From Cornus controversa (Eukaryota; Streptophyta; Magnoliopsida; Cornales; Cornaceae): DNA of 64,000 bases. Shown one piece after another: positions 1 through 10,390 of the stretch. Below the pieces are notes generated by a model, which worked only from the letters and a program-made list of their open reading frames with translations, was not told the origin of the DNA and did no database searches. Position numbers and translations under genes: made by a program. The stretch is from positions 34,928,836-34,992,835 of the forward strand of contig CM048849.1 in assembly GCA_026545225.1 (NCBI GenBank), read 5' to 3'. How positions within the stretch are numbered: the first letter of the stretch is position 1; the number at the start of each line of letters is the position of its first letter.

Positions 1-53
1 CTAGTCGAATAATTATGCACATCTAGCTATATACATATACACACACACAAAGT

Positions 54-95
54 TATATATATATATATAGCGAGAGAGAGAGAGAGAGAGAGAGG
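54..95. repeat. (TA)n-(GA)n microsatellite
   Basis: A TA run is followed directly by about 11 GA dinucleotides, and a shorter GA tract follows. If the adjacent minus-strand exon candidate is real, this tract lies just inside its first intron as a CT-rich stretch. Confidence 0.95.
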
Positions 96-111
96 TAAAG
101 AGAGAGATTAC

Positions 112-187
112 ATGTTTCGGGATCATCTCCACAACCACAAAAGGCAGCAGACCATTTTGGATGCTGAATGCCATGTCCAATATTCAT
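112..187 (-). CDS. Candidate first exon of a PLAC8/PCR-like gene (partial)
   Basis: On the minus strand an ATG at 187 opens 25 codons, which run to a GT splice-donor-like site at 111-110. The predicted peptide contains WSAAFCGCGDDPET followed by a split Cys codon. This resembles the N-terminal W-S-x-G-x-C-x-C-x-D-D-x-x-x-C signature of PLAC8 / plant cadmium resistance proteins, small Cys-rich membrane proteins linked to metal transport or organ-size control. The signature is known of the family; the match here is by eye over a short stretch. The rest of the gene would lie left of position 1. No signal, membrane segment or second exon can be seen, so this could be a chance match or a relic. 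Confidence 0.3.
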
Positions 188-213
188 CTTTTCCTCAGTT
201 CAGAAATTATTAG

Positions 214-790
214 TTCGAATGGAAACATTGAGCTATAGTTATACTCTAAGGGTTGGTCAATATTTGTAAAAATTAAAAAATATAGTTGACTATTTCATTC
301 CAATATTTTTAAGCTTATTTTAATTAGCTTAATACAACTCATATAGCATTGTAGACATATGGTTACAAGATTGACCTTTTCTCACATTATATATATATAA
401 TTATCTTTTGCCTTGTAGACGGAGAGTCCAAAATAAACCAAAAAATCCAATTCAGATTAATTAGTGACATTTCCAATATGACATTTGACTCATTTATGCA
501 TAGTAATTTATGGTACTCTTGTTCATGAAATACAGTACAACTGGATATGCTCTCTGGACTAAGTTGGAACGGTTCAAGTGGAAGTTACACAAGTGCAAGT
601 TCATTACGGACAAAGCTAGACCGGCGCAAGTAAATGTTAGAGCAATGCTATTGTGCTATAGAAATGACTGCACAAAAGACTTGACTTTTTAGACTTTGGT
701 AAATGGTGAAATGAATTTGAAATTGGACGTATAATACATACCAATATAAAGCTTATGGAGTCTACTTTTTCAACGTATGAAAATCATGAC
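214..790. other. AT-rich non-coding stretch
   Basis: No convincing coding or RNA feature is seen. If the PLAC8-like exon is real, this would be its promoter region on the minus strand. Confidence 0.5.
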
Positions 791-1086
791 TAATGGTCGG
801 TTTGGTAGCCGTTTATGTTTAGTATTTGTTGAAGTGTTTATACAAACAACGTTTATGTTACGATTTTATTTATCTATAAACATGAGTATTGTTTGATAAC
901 AAAAAATCGTTTGACTTATTTTAAAAATTATAAACAGAAAAACATGTTTATTAACCTTAAATTATTATTATTTTTTAAATCAACACAATAAACTACATAA
1001 AAAGTCAAATACATGCTACAACAAATCTATATAGCAATAACATAGCAAAAAATATAAATAAAAAAGAAACCAATAATATTGGGTTA

Positions 1087-1107
1087 CATATATATATATA
1101 TATATAC
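1087..1107. repeat. (TA)n microsatellite
   Basis: About ten uninterrupted AT dinucleotides inside the Harbinger-like element. Confidence 0.9.
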
Positions 1108-1163
1108 ACTACAAATTATACAGTAAAACTAGAATGGCCCACAACTTAGAAGACCCCAATAAG

Positions 1164-1289
1164 TAGGGGGTGCACACAGTTCGATTCCTTACGATTCTTG
1201 GGGGAACCGGAACCGTTCCTAACGGTTTGGTTCGGTTTAGCTACGATTCTTTATGGTTACGATTCCATCGGTTCTTTGTGCACCCCTTA
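1164..1289. mobile_element. hAT-type MITE, 126 bp, nested
   Basis: The termini TAGGGGGTGCACA and TGTGCACCCCTTA are inverted repeats matching at 12 of 13 positions. They are flanked by a perfect 8-bp duplication CCAATAAG (1156-1163 and 1290-1297), the TSD length expected for hAT transposons. The interior has further imperfect inverted copies of a GGAACCG / CGATTC motif. There is no coding capacity. It is nested in the Harbinger-like element, so it inserted later. Confidence 0.8.
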
Positions 1290-1995
1290 CCAATAAGAAG
1301 TATAACTATAAAAAAGTTGAAAGTTTTTCAATTTGTATGGAGTAAGAAGAGAGATTTGGAGGGCACACTGTTACTATTTAACTTCTTCTGCTACTACTTT
1401 ATTTTTTATTTTTTTGATTTCTATTTCCCTTTCAACATTAATATTGAAAATTAATGAATGATATGAGTACAAAATACCATTTTTGTTTCCTTGACAATTA
1501 GACGGGTGAGACTTTTTTGTTTTTTTTCCTCAAATAAGGTTTTTTTTTAGCACGGGTACTCCTAAGTAACTATTTCTTATTATCAAGTATTTAGTAATTA
1601 TTCATATTGTATCCAATATTTTTTTCTCTTAAGGCAATTGATGTTCTTTAATTTATCTGAACTTGATAATTTTAATATTTTTATCGTTGCATCAAGTAAT
1701 ACCCTTTTATATATATTTTTTCTTTTCATTTTTTCACATTTAGTTTTAATTCTTAATTAAAATAATATAATCATCATTTTGGATAAAAATGAAAAAAAAG
1801 ATTTTTTTTATAATAAACATAAATACTAAAGTATCATTTTCATGTTTAGAATTTGAAAGCTTATAGTTACAGTGTTGTTTTAAAAGTGTTTTGGCAATTT
1901 ATAAACAAACAAAAATTATCAAACATGTTTATCCTAGAAATTTGTTTTTATAAACAATGAACACTAAGCATAAACGGTTACCAAACGAGCCCTAA

Positions 1996-2615
1996 ATCTG
2001 AAGTATGGAATGATTTATGATTCTAGAAATTTAGATAGGTCAAATTTTGTGAAAATATAACACCCTATGAGAGTATATATTGATTCAAGGACCACTCAAA
2101 TCTTGTTCCAAATTTTCAAAGTATATTTTCAATATGAAAAATATTTTAATTTTAAAAATAAAATACATTTTCACTCTTAAAAACATTTTAAAACCTTTTT
2201 TAAAATTTTAAGAATCATCTAAGGATAATATATCAATTTTATCCAATTAAACCAAGTTTAAAACCTAGGTCAAAGCTGGTGTAAACTATTTAGGTCTTTC
2301 CCAATATATTACAAGTGCCCCCTTGTAATTGATGGGCATTAGTATATATTAATGGAGCGTGTAAAAATATTCTTATGCCCTTATTATTATATAAATAACT
2401 TAAACTGAAAAAGATCCAAAAGTTGCAATTATTTTTATACTCTTGCTTTGATTCACTTTAGTTAGGAGTATAATTGTATTTTGGCACATGATGTATTGGA
2501 CAAAAGTGTGTTATAGAGATTTGAAGGACATATTCGTCATACAATGCTTGAAAATTGGCCATGTTAACGTTGTCCATGACTCAACTGACTACAAAGGTAT
2601 GTTTGTGAGTAACTG
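1996..2615. other. AT-rich non-coding stretch
   Basis: No gene, RNA or clear repeat is recognised between the Harbinger-like element and the 32-bp duplication. Confidence 0.5.
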
Positions 2616-2621
2616 TATATA

Positions 2622-2685
2622 CCAAAACACAGAAAATGCAAGTGTAATAAACTCCAAAACACAGAAAATGCAAGTGTAATAAACT
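2622..2685. repeat. Perfect 32-bp tandem duplication
   Basis: Two adjacent identical 32-bp units, each beginning CCAAAACACAGAAAATGC. There is no coding meaning. Confidence 0.9.
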
Positions 2686-2689
2686 CTAA

Positions 2690-3010
2690 CTAGAGAGAAG
2701 GTAAGTGTAGTTTACCCTAATTAATATTATTCTAACAACCTCCTTGCCAAAGCGCACTCTAATATATAACTTAAGGTTGTAATGGAATTTGCCAACATAC
2801 AAACATCATTCTCCCCTGTTGGCACTAAAGTCAAAAGAGAGAAATAAAAGAAATATGCTAAGAGAAGACTTGATATATTCAATTGTCAAGACCAAGTACC
2901 TCAAAGTGTACCCAAATCAAAATAACAAAGAGTATATTTCTGTCTAATATGATTAACTAGATATGTCAAAGCAAGAATCATGCTCATCATGAAACATGCA
3001 AAGCAATTTA
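2690..3010. other. Non-coding; possible old copia 3'-end relic
   Basis: Around 2810-2836 the minus strand reads like the purine-rich 3' end of a copia element: a TTTAGTGCCAACA-like motif, then AGGGGAGAATG. This is only a resemblance. No ORF or LTR pair supports it. Confidence 0.2.
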
Positions 3011-3017
3011 TAGGCAA

Positions 3018-3038
3018 CATATATGTATATATATATAT

Positions 3039-3080
<42 letters not shown>
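3018..3080. repeat. (AT)n microsatellite
   Basis: A long AT tract interrupted by ACATAC. Confidence 0.95.
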
Positions 3081-3081
<1 letters not shown>

Positions 3082-3674
3082 AGAGTACAGTAGGTTAGTA
3101 GGCTTGCGGAGGACAGGACCTAGGTAGTCAAAAAGGAAAAAAAGCCTGAAAACAAGCTTCCAAAATAGAACCTTCCCTAAACATATAAATGGTCTCCATT
3201 GTGCAAGCTTGCCCCAATCTTTGAACATAGATTATTGTTGAGAAGTCTACAACATCGTTAATTAAAATGCCAATTAAAGAACACAAATCATTACGTTTAG
3301 TCTATGTTATATTTTTCTTAAACAATGCTACAAACTTCTCAAAATTTTTGCTTCCAGTCATGAAGCTAACTCATACTCCTTTGCTAATTGGGAATTTTGA
3401 AAAAATTGCTTCTGAAATTAAAAAAAAAATCATCGGCTAACAACAAATGGGTCACTTTTAGGGCCTGTCTACTACTACTCCTAACAACTAATCACAAAAA
3501 TCCTCCTAGTGCAGCATTGGTCGTTACAGATGATATGCCTTTTGTAATGGCCTGTATTTGTGAATAAACATGTGGAACCATTGATGTGATCGACTGAGTA
3601 GCTAGTTGGTGTTGTTTCGTGGAAAATGGATAAGATGATTGGGAAGAGTGGGAATGAGATTTTAAAAGGGTGGG

Positions 3675-3676
<2 letters not shown>

Positions 3677-3747
<71 letters not shown>
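3677..3747. repeat. (CA)27-(TA)8 compound microsatellite
   Basis: Uninterrupted CA repeats run into TA repeats. The poly-Cys/Val open frame on the minus strand here is an artefact of the repeat. Confidence 0.97.
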
Positions 3748-4059
3748 GATGGGTTTGCAAGGTTATTTTAGACCCTAAAAAGACTATTTTGGACATCAAA
3801 TGTGTAATCTATCACTTGGTATTCAAATGATTCAATATGTCTGGTTTGATTTATTTTGAAATAATTCAAGTAGGTTACTGATGAGTTAGTAGTTTAGGGG
3901 GTATATGCTAATGATGGGGTTGTAAGGTTTTGAGACAAAATGTTATATATAAATTAATCAGCCAAGCTGACTGATTGAATTGTTAGTGTTTGTGGGTGTG
4001 ATAGAGCTGTGATATCAGCTCGATGTAAATGGTTGGTCAAACACAAGTATCTCCTTTAA
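3748..4059. other. Non-coding stretch left of the Tat-type LTR
   Basis: No feature is recognised. The lower boundary of the neighbouring LTR could fall within this stretch. Confidence 0.4.
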
Positions 4060-5089
4060 AGGTTGTGTTGGATTAGGTGATTGGCTAGGGAGAGAGAATA
4101 CGAAACTCCCTATTGAGTTCCTTTTTGCCTTAATTAAGAGAAATTTTAATTGTGTGCAAAGAATTACGAGAATAAATCATAGCAATGAGGGAGGTAGAAG
4201 AAGGGAGATAACAAGGAGGGAGATAGAAAGTGAGGGAGATGTAAATAGATAGACTGATTAGAGGAGGCAGAGAGCAAGAAATTTATGGGAGAGATGTAGA
4301 TCGAGTAAGAATCAGAGCAATATTCTAGGAGAATATTGTGAGAGAGATAGATTGCATGTGATGCAATTATTTTGTTATGGTTGTGGGAACCCTTAATACA
4401 GAGTTCCATCCATTTATTTATAGTAAAAAATTACATTACTGTATGCTCCTAAATCTAAGTTACAAGATAATGCCAAAATAAAATAATAAAAGGAAATAGA
4501 TTAACTATTGTCCAATGCTCCACGTCTTCAGCAACCCGTCAGCCTTCATTTGCAAGAGTGCATGATTCACCAAACCCTTCCAATGTGATCCAAATTCATT
4601 AGAGTCCCTGTCCATGAATAATTCATTAATTTTGGCTCGGCTAGAGTCTAGAGTGTGGACAACTCTATTTCTTAAACTCCTATAGAGTCTAAGTTGTACT
4701 TGGATTTGCGCACTCAGCTAGTTCTACCCACCTCAGCCTATTGTTCTCAGATGTTGACCTTCATAGAGTCCTGTCCAAACTTAATTTCATCACTGCTCTT
4801 CATGTGCATCTACTCTAGTATTTATTCTGAATCAACTTAATTGGAACTCCAAATTACACTGGACTCTTTGCTTCAAACCTGTATAGGCTAGCAATATAGA
4901 TATATATGCATATATAGGTATACATAACCACACTATCCATATGCCAACTAGGTTTTGTCTTAAGATAACTTGCTAGAAGCCCTCAACCTTCAGAATTCTC
5001 TTTGGGATGGACTCCTAGTCAGCCTTAAATGCTCGCTCCAAATGACCCCTAAGTTGGCTACCAAGTGGCGCCATATTTGGGTGCTAACA
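4060..5089 (-). mobile_element. Putative 3' LTR of the minus-strand Tat-type element
   Basis: Read on the minus strand, a purine-rich tract (TTTGGAGGGCAAT, about 5090-5103) precedes TGTTAGCACCC at 5089, which looks like an LTR start. About 670 bases further is a TATA-box-like CTATAAATAAATGG (4423-4410), followed by a pyrimidine-rich CTCTCTC leader typical of an LTR R/U5 region. The lower boundary is a guess, because no matching LTR or TSD was found. It sits downstream of the element's integrase remnant, where a 3' LTR belongs. Confidence 0.45.
4410..4423 (-). promoter_or_regulatory. TATA-box-like site in putative LTR
   Basis: The minus strand reads CTATAAATAAATGG, followed by a CT-rich leader. 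This would be the core promoter of the LTR. Confidence 0.4.
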
Positions 5090-5326
5090 ATTGCCCTCCA
5101 AATTCAAAGGTTTGGGATAAGCTACATTACCACCTTCGTGCGAACCAAGGATTTTGAATTTTGAATAGTCTCCATGTTGATTAGTTTTTCCCACCAAATC
5201 AAAGTATCTTCCTTATTTAAGGAACTGAACAACCACCTCATGATGGATTATAACTGCCATAGCCGCCTATTTTCCTTATATCCTGCTATATTAGCTAGCT
5301 TTCCTACTTTACTAAATCACAAATAT

Positions 5327-5715
5327 TCACCTCTTTCTTCTTACAAACCTCTCAGCCAATATCCTCCAGGACTCTGTTTTACTGATGCATTGGGGCAATA
5401 GCCCATCCTCTGTACTTTTCTTATAGAGCTTGTCAGCTAGTAATAAATACCTTACAACTTTTTGTTTGATTTTCATATTAATAGATCGGTTAGGACTCCT
5501 CAGAAACACGATCATGGGGTATCACCACTCATCGCCTTCTAATGTATCCACGTCAATTGCAAATACACCGGCCATGGTTGCATTTCTCACCTCAGCCAAG
5601 GGGAGGCTTCTCCGTGATACTCTGATCAGCCTTTCAGCCAGCCCTTCCAAGACCCTCACCCCTAAAGCTATTTGGGCTAGATCATTTGCCTCTTTGTTGA
5701 ACTTTTTTGGCTAAT
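5327..5715 (-). pseudogene. Tat-type integrase N-terminal fragment
   Basis: Downstream of the second RNase H domain, the minus strand keeps the linker and start of the integrase N-terminal region. Recognisable pieces are SLPLAEVRNATMV and then YLLLADKLYKKSTEDGLLPQCI, the LYKRS..LLRC-type segment that precedes the integrase zinc-binding domain in plant gypsy elements. An in-frame stop interrupts it near 5516. The His-Cys zinc finger and the DDE catalytic core are not found between here and the putative PPT near 5100, so integrase appears deleted. Integrase would insert the cDNA copy into the host chromosome. This copy cannot encode one. Confidence 0.6.
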
Positions 5716-6126
5716 ATTCTAGCTTGACAGTGTCAAATTGTTCCACTAATTGAAGAGCCAATGAGTGAAACAGCCTCAACTACCAAGCTAGTCATCGAAA
5801 GTCTTTGGATATTTGGCTGAGAACCAGATTCGAATCCCCCATGATATGCACATCTTTAATGGACATTTCCAGCATAATTTCTAAACCAATAATCATAGCC
5901 TCATATTCCACATAGTTATTAGAGCATTAAAGACCAAGAAGAAGGAAAATGTTATCCTCATCCCATTTGGAGGTATGATCATTATTCCTGTCCCAGCACC
6001 ATCATTGGTACTGGAGCCATCAAATATCAATGTACAAGGAGTCATAAATAAGGCTGCCAATTCTAGTTCATCTGATATATATGGGTCGATATCAGTGGAG
6101 GGATAATCAGCCATAAACTTAGCCAA
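5715..6126 (-). pseudogene. Second (archaeal-like, aRNH) RNase H domain of Tat-type pol
   Basis: On the minus strand LIFDGSSTNDGAGTGIMIIPPNG is followed, after a frameshift near 5925, by VEYEAMIIGLEIML and then MGDSNLVL. The FDGS aspartate, the EYEA glutamate and the GDSNLV aspartate are the first three catalytic acids of RNase H. This second RNase H, after the ordinary gypsy RNase H, is the hallmark of the Tat/Ogre clade (established family knowledge). It degrades the RNA strand during reverse transcription. The frameshift and in-frame stops make this a pseudogene. The domain is followed by the integrase remnant. Confidence 0.75.
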
Positions 6127-6129
6127 TGC

Positions 6130-6720
6130 CGTATCTTTGATCGATTTTTACGGGACGTAAACAAAGTTGAATTCCATCAAGGCCAATGACCACTTGCCTA
6201 TTTGGCTTGTGATCAAAGGTAACGACAACATGTATCTGATGAGGTTAGTTTGGCAGATCACATAAACCAATGTCAGCAACATATACACCTTCAATTTTAT
6301 AGCACAAAAGTACAAAGCTAGACATAACTTCTCAATCGACGTGTATCTATACTTAATTGAGGGAAAGAACCCTGCTTAGATAATAGATGGCTAACTCATT
6401 CCCTAACTCATTATCCTGGGCTAACATGCTTTCAATCGACTCCTCGGCTATTGACAAATAAAGCTTCATCGGCCACTTCTTCCTCGGAGGCATCCCAATA
6501 GGTGGATTGGCCAAATATTCCTTTATTCTTTCATATGCATGTTGATGTCTATCATCCCACACATACTCTTCATGGGACTTTAATTTTAATAGAGGAAAAA
6601 GTGTGTGAATCTTCCCAGTACAATTCGAGATGAAGTGTCTCAAGAAGTTTATCTGGCTAATGAATAACTAGAGCTATTTCTTATTATTGGGTGCCATGGC
6701 ATTCATAATTGCCTTAGTTT
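6130..6720 (-). pseudogene. Gypsy-type RNase H / connection domain of Tat-type pol
   Basis: On the minus strand the segment INFLRHFISNCTGKIHTLF-like, then FVWDDRHQHAYERIKEYL, then LYLSIAEESIESML..DNELGNELAIYYLSR, matches the RT connection and first RNase H region of plant Ty3/gypsy elements. The order is palm-connection, then a degraded RNase H in which the usual YLSVSDRAV-like strand is recognisable. An in-frame stop lies just upstream near 6670 and another near 6350. It continues the RT above it and precedes the aRNH domain. Confidence 0.7.
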
Positions 6721-6724
6721 TGTT

Positions 6725-7260
6725 TTGATCAACCTCAATACCTCATTGATGTACCAGAAATCCCAAGAAATTCCCAACCAATACTCCAAATGCGCATTTT
6801 ATAGGAATCATCTTCAACTTATGAGCCTGCATCCTCTCAAAGGTGGCTTTAAGATATACCAGATGTTGCCTCTTAGCTGATGACTTCACAACCACGTCGT
6901 GTATAAAAACTTCCATGAACTGGCCGATCATATCATGGAATATGACGTTCATCGTCCTTTGGTAAGTGGCCCTAGCATTTTTTAACCCAAAACGTATAAC
7001 CACCCATTCAAATGTTCCAATCGATCCAAGACACCTAAGGCCATTTTTACAATGTCTCCTTTAGCTATATTTATCTGGTAATAACTTGAATGCCCATCCA
7101 TAAAGGAAATGATCTTATTCTTGGTAGTTGAATCTATTAATTGATCGGCCACCGACATGGGATACTCGTTCTTTGAGGTGGCCAAATTCAGATTTCTGAA
7201 GTCAACACACTTTTAGCTTTCCATTCTTCTTGATGACGGGTACCACATTGGATATCCACT
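6725..7260 (-). pseudogene. Reverse transcriptase of Tat-type pol, catalytic motif altered
   Basis: The minus-strand pieces in order are VVPVIKKNGKLKVC (frameshift), DFRNLNLATSKNEYPMSVAD, FMDGHSSYYQINIA, RFGLKNARATYQRTMN and then IFHDMIGQFMEVFIHDVVVKS. These are the classical RT blocks of plant gypsy elements, which copy element RNA into DNA. Block 3 (the D of FMDG) is kept. The expected Y-[IV]-D-D in block 5 reads FIHD, so one catalytic aspartate is lost. Single-base indels near 7203 and 7010 break the frame. Enzyme activity is not expected. Confidence 0.85.
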
Positions 7261-7798
7261 CCACATACCTGGTCGTTCAGATAAAGCTTGCTTTCAAAAG
7301 TCTCTTTATTTCTTCTTTGACCTTCGATACCACTTCTTGAGATATCCTTCTATGCTGCTATTTGTATGGTCTGTACCCTTCACAGCTTGGTAGCTTGTGC
7401 TCCACTAGCTCTCTTGACAAACCCGACATTCTCACAATTCCAAGCAAAATAATCTTTGAATTCTTTAAATAGATCGATTATCTTAGTCTAAAATTTAGGC
7501 TTCAAAAGAGCACTAATATACATAGACTGAGGATCCTCAACCATTCCTAGATTCACATCTAGTAAAGGATCTTGTACTTCTGCCTTGAGGTCATCTAGTT
7601 TTGCTGGAGCTGATTCCAAATTTGCCAGTTGTATCACATTTAGCTTCACATTGTCGAACTTGATCATTTTGGCCAGATTGGCTGATAGTTCGGGATACAA
7701 TTTTTTTGCTTTGGCAATTCTCATCTCGACCAAGTATGCTTTTAATTGAGCATAAGCGACCCTGAAGGCCTGCCTTCTTTTCCCCTCTCTATTGGATT
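7261..7798 (-). pseudogene. Pre-RT region of Tat-type pol
   Basis: On the minus strand RRQAFRVAYAQLKAYLVEMRIAKAKKLYPELSANLA runs into a Gln/Asp-rich linker, then EFKDYFAWN-like, then YKQQHRRISQEVVSKVKEEIKRLLKASFI. The last segment is the conserved lead-in to RT in plant Tat-type gypsy elements. The segment ends exactly at the solo LTR insertion point (7804); the upstream part of the polyprotein resumes on the far side at 11251. Multiple stops are present. Confidence 0.65.
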
Positions 7799-9060
7799 TG
7801 TCTTGTAATACCCCGAAAAATTTGGACGTCTATTATTTTAAAGAATTTAAATTTCTTTATATTATTATTATTATTATTTTTCAATTCATGTGGAATGCCT
7901 TTATATGCATTTTATCATTTCATGTGAATTATTAGGTCTTTATACAATTATTATTTTATGTGAATTGGTTGTCTTTATAAATTCTTTCATTTCATGTGAA
8001 TTGCTCTATTTTTATTTTTATCAATTTATATGAATTGTTTATTGATTGAGTATTATTTGATTTAAATATTTTAAATGCTTTGGGTTGGGCTAGGGAGGAA
8101 TCTGGGCTGGAATGGTTGGGCTAAGGATATGCTTAAGTTGTTGGGCCATGGTTATAGTTATATTATTATGGTTATTATTATTATTATTTTTAGTTATTTA
8201 GTTTTTAGAAAAAAAAAATAATAATAATAGAATAAAATGATTAGGACAAAAGATAATAAGAAACTAGGGTTTCTGCCGTTTGCATTACGCATAAAAATCA
8301 GGAGAGTAAACGAAAGAGAGAAGGAGTTCGGGTGAACGAGTATTTGAATCGTCAAAGAGGAAAGTTTGATTCTTCTCTTCCCCTTTGAATCCGTATGCAT
8401 AGTCTAGGTTTGAGGATTGTGTTTATTTTGGAAATTTGTATATAATTGTATGTTTTTTTTCTCTGTTGATAAATTTTGTGAGAATTAATTATGCTAATTG
8501 TATAGACATGTTGCTAGAAATTTGTATGCATTTAATTATGAAATTAAATGATTTTGCATGCTAAGATAATTCTGTGAATTAAACATTAGGATTTTGGAGT
8601 TTTGGTACTGTTTTAGGGTATTTTTGCATATGTATATACATGTATATATGATTGTATAGGCGGGTGTATATATATACGAACATGAAATTTGAGTCTACTG
8701 TGTTTATCATTTTTGAGGGATTTTGTTCCGATTAAAAGGTAGATCTTACTTCCTAGAACAATCCTTGAAAGTTTCGTTATGAAACGTTGGGTAGATTGAC
8801 GGGAAATTGAGTTTAAAATTTTAGATTTTCGAAACTTGAAATTGGGCGTTTTTGATTTAGTCCGCGAGAGGGGATAATTTTGGTACCAATACGTAGCTTA
8901 GATCGATACGAGTTCAATGGTATATTCATATGCACGATTCGATGCTCGGAAGTGATCGAAAAGTGATCGGAAAGCTCGGCCTCCATTGTTGGCCGCTGAG
9001 GCTTCAGCTGGGGAAGAAGGAAGAAGAAAGAAAAAAAAAAAAAAGAAAAAAGAAAAAGAA

Positions 9061-9172
9061 AAGGGGCCACTCGTCCGCCGGCTCGTGGGGGCGCGTTCCG
9101 CCGGCGCCGGTGGCTAGGAAATTGTTTTCGGGCCCCACTCGCGGGGGCCCACCTCTGGGTCCAATATGGGCC
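9061..9172. other. GC-rich island inside the solo LTR
   Basis: About 110 bases with very high G+C, rich in CpG and in motifs such as CCGGCGCCGG and GGGCCC, in an otherwise AT-rich region. A poly-purine (GAA/AAG) tract precedes it. It could be a promoter-proximal LTR segment. It is not a host CpG-island promoter, since it sits inside a bounded LTR. Confidence 0.7.
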
Positions 9173-9246
9173 CATTCCGAATTGTTTTGATATTTATTTT
9201 GTATTTTTGAAATTTTTGAGAAAACTTGAAAATCTGGAAAAATCAT

Positions 9247-9840
9247 TTTTAAAAATACTTTTATAATTCTAAAAATTCCTAAAATTTTATGTCAACTTCC
9301 TGGGAGCTTAAGGGGCTTGGGGTTTAAATTTCATATCAAAATTATTTACCATTCTCATTAAATTAATTTTTAAAGTGTCTAAAAACTATTTTTTTTAGCT
9401 TCTTTAATTTTAGAAAATACTTATAAATTTCCAAAAATTCCAAAATTTTTATTGTAATTCTCTGGAGGATAAATACACTTGGGTTTAAATTTTAAACTCA
9501 AAATAATCTTTCCTTGTTGTTCAATTTATTTTTAAAGTGTCTAAAAGTTGGATTTTCACATTCTTTTATTTTTAGAAAATATTTTAAAATTCCAGAAAAT
9601 TCTAGAAAAATTTAGGTAACTTTATAGGATAAAAATTCACTTGGGTTTTAAATTTCATGTCAAAATGAGTCTCCCTTGTGATTGTGTTGGTTGTGAAAGT
9701 ATGTCTCGAATTATGTTTATTTTCTTTTTTCTAGAAAAAATATTTTTTAAAATTCTCAAAAATTCTAGGAAATTCCAGCATGATTTAATAGGGTTCTTAG
9801 TAATAGAATATGCCCAGAAACCTAGATAAAAGTTAGGTTT
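9247..9840. repeat. Degenerate ~160-bp tandem repeat (about 4 units)
   Basis: Each unit contains an AGAAAATA...AAAATTC block, then a CTTGGGTTTAAATTTCA-like block, then TTTTTAAAGTGTCTAAAA. Units start near 9247, 9409, 9571 and 9729. It is internal to the solo LTR. Confidence 0.75.
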
Positions 9841-10092
9841 AGACTCCCTCATATATTTGGGTGCATTGAAGGTTGAATTTGAAAATTACTTCTTTAATGA
9901 ATGTTTGAGTTATTTGATTTACTTGAATGTAATTTTCTTTAAGGATATAAATGCCCATCAAATACTTGATTATAGTCTACTTGTGAACGATTTGTCTTAT
10001 GATGATAATTTCATGTTGGATGATTTGAAATAACGGTTTGTGCAAATTTAAATCATAATGCACCTTGTTATTTTATATTGCATATTGGAATG

Positions 10093-10390
10093 TATCTATG
10101 CATTTTATTTTGGCATGTAAGGATTGCCCGGCGTGTCAGGATCGCCCATACCTAATGTATCTATGTATTTTATTTGGCATGTAAGGATTGCCCGGCGTGT
10201 CAGGATCGCCCATACCTAATAAGGTATCTATGCATTTTATTTGGCATATCAGGATTGCCCGGCGTGTCAGGATCGCCCATACCTAATAAGGTATCTATAC
10301 ATTTTATTTGGCGTGTCAGGATCGCCCATACCTAATAAGGTATCTATACATTTTATTTGGCGTGTCAGGATCTCCCATATCTAATAAGGT
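10093..10390. repeat. Minisatellite, 50-66-bp units (5 copies)
   Basis: The units share TATCTAT(G/A)CATTTTATTTGG, GGCGTGTCAGGATCGCCCAT and ACCTAATAAGG. The first three copies are about 66 bp. The last two are about 50 bp and lack the CATGTAAGGATTGCCC part. A worn copy lies near 10535-10600. Internal to the solo LTR. Confidence 0.9.

Larger units (their letters stand above)
794..1992. mobile_element. PIF/Harbinger-type non-autonomous element (long TIRs)
   Basis: The left end reads TGGTCGGTTTGGTAGCCG and the inverted right end reads GGGCTCGTTTGGTAACCG. The inverted similarity continues inward for roughly 50 bp or more, and the tracts around the GTTTATAAAC-like motifs also match. Both ends are flanked by TAA (791-793 and 1993-1995), the 3-bp TWA-type duplication typical of PIF/Harbinger/Tourist elements, and GTTTGG-containing TIRs are also typical. 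There is no transposase ORF inside. The interior is AT-rich and carries a separate nested hAT-like MITE. The family call rests on TIR style and a short TSD, so it is moderately sure. Confidence 0.65.

Noticed and set aside
3492-3731. Poly-Cys/Val protein on the minus strand
   Set aside because: Translation of the CA microsatellite.
5000-5330. Integrase core of the Tat element
   Set aside because: Translated on the minus strand in all frames by eye; no D-D-E blocks or zinc finger seen.
8813-9246. Open frames on both strands over the GC island
   Set aside because: Low-complexity Phe/Lys runs from poly-purine tracts; inside a bounded solo LTR.
10093-10390. CRISPR-like array
   Set aside because: Head-to-tail minisatellite with no spacers, inside an LTR.
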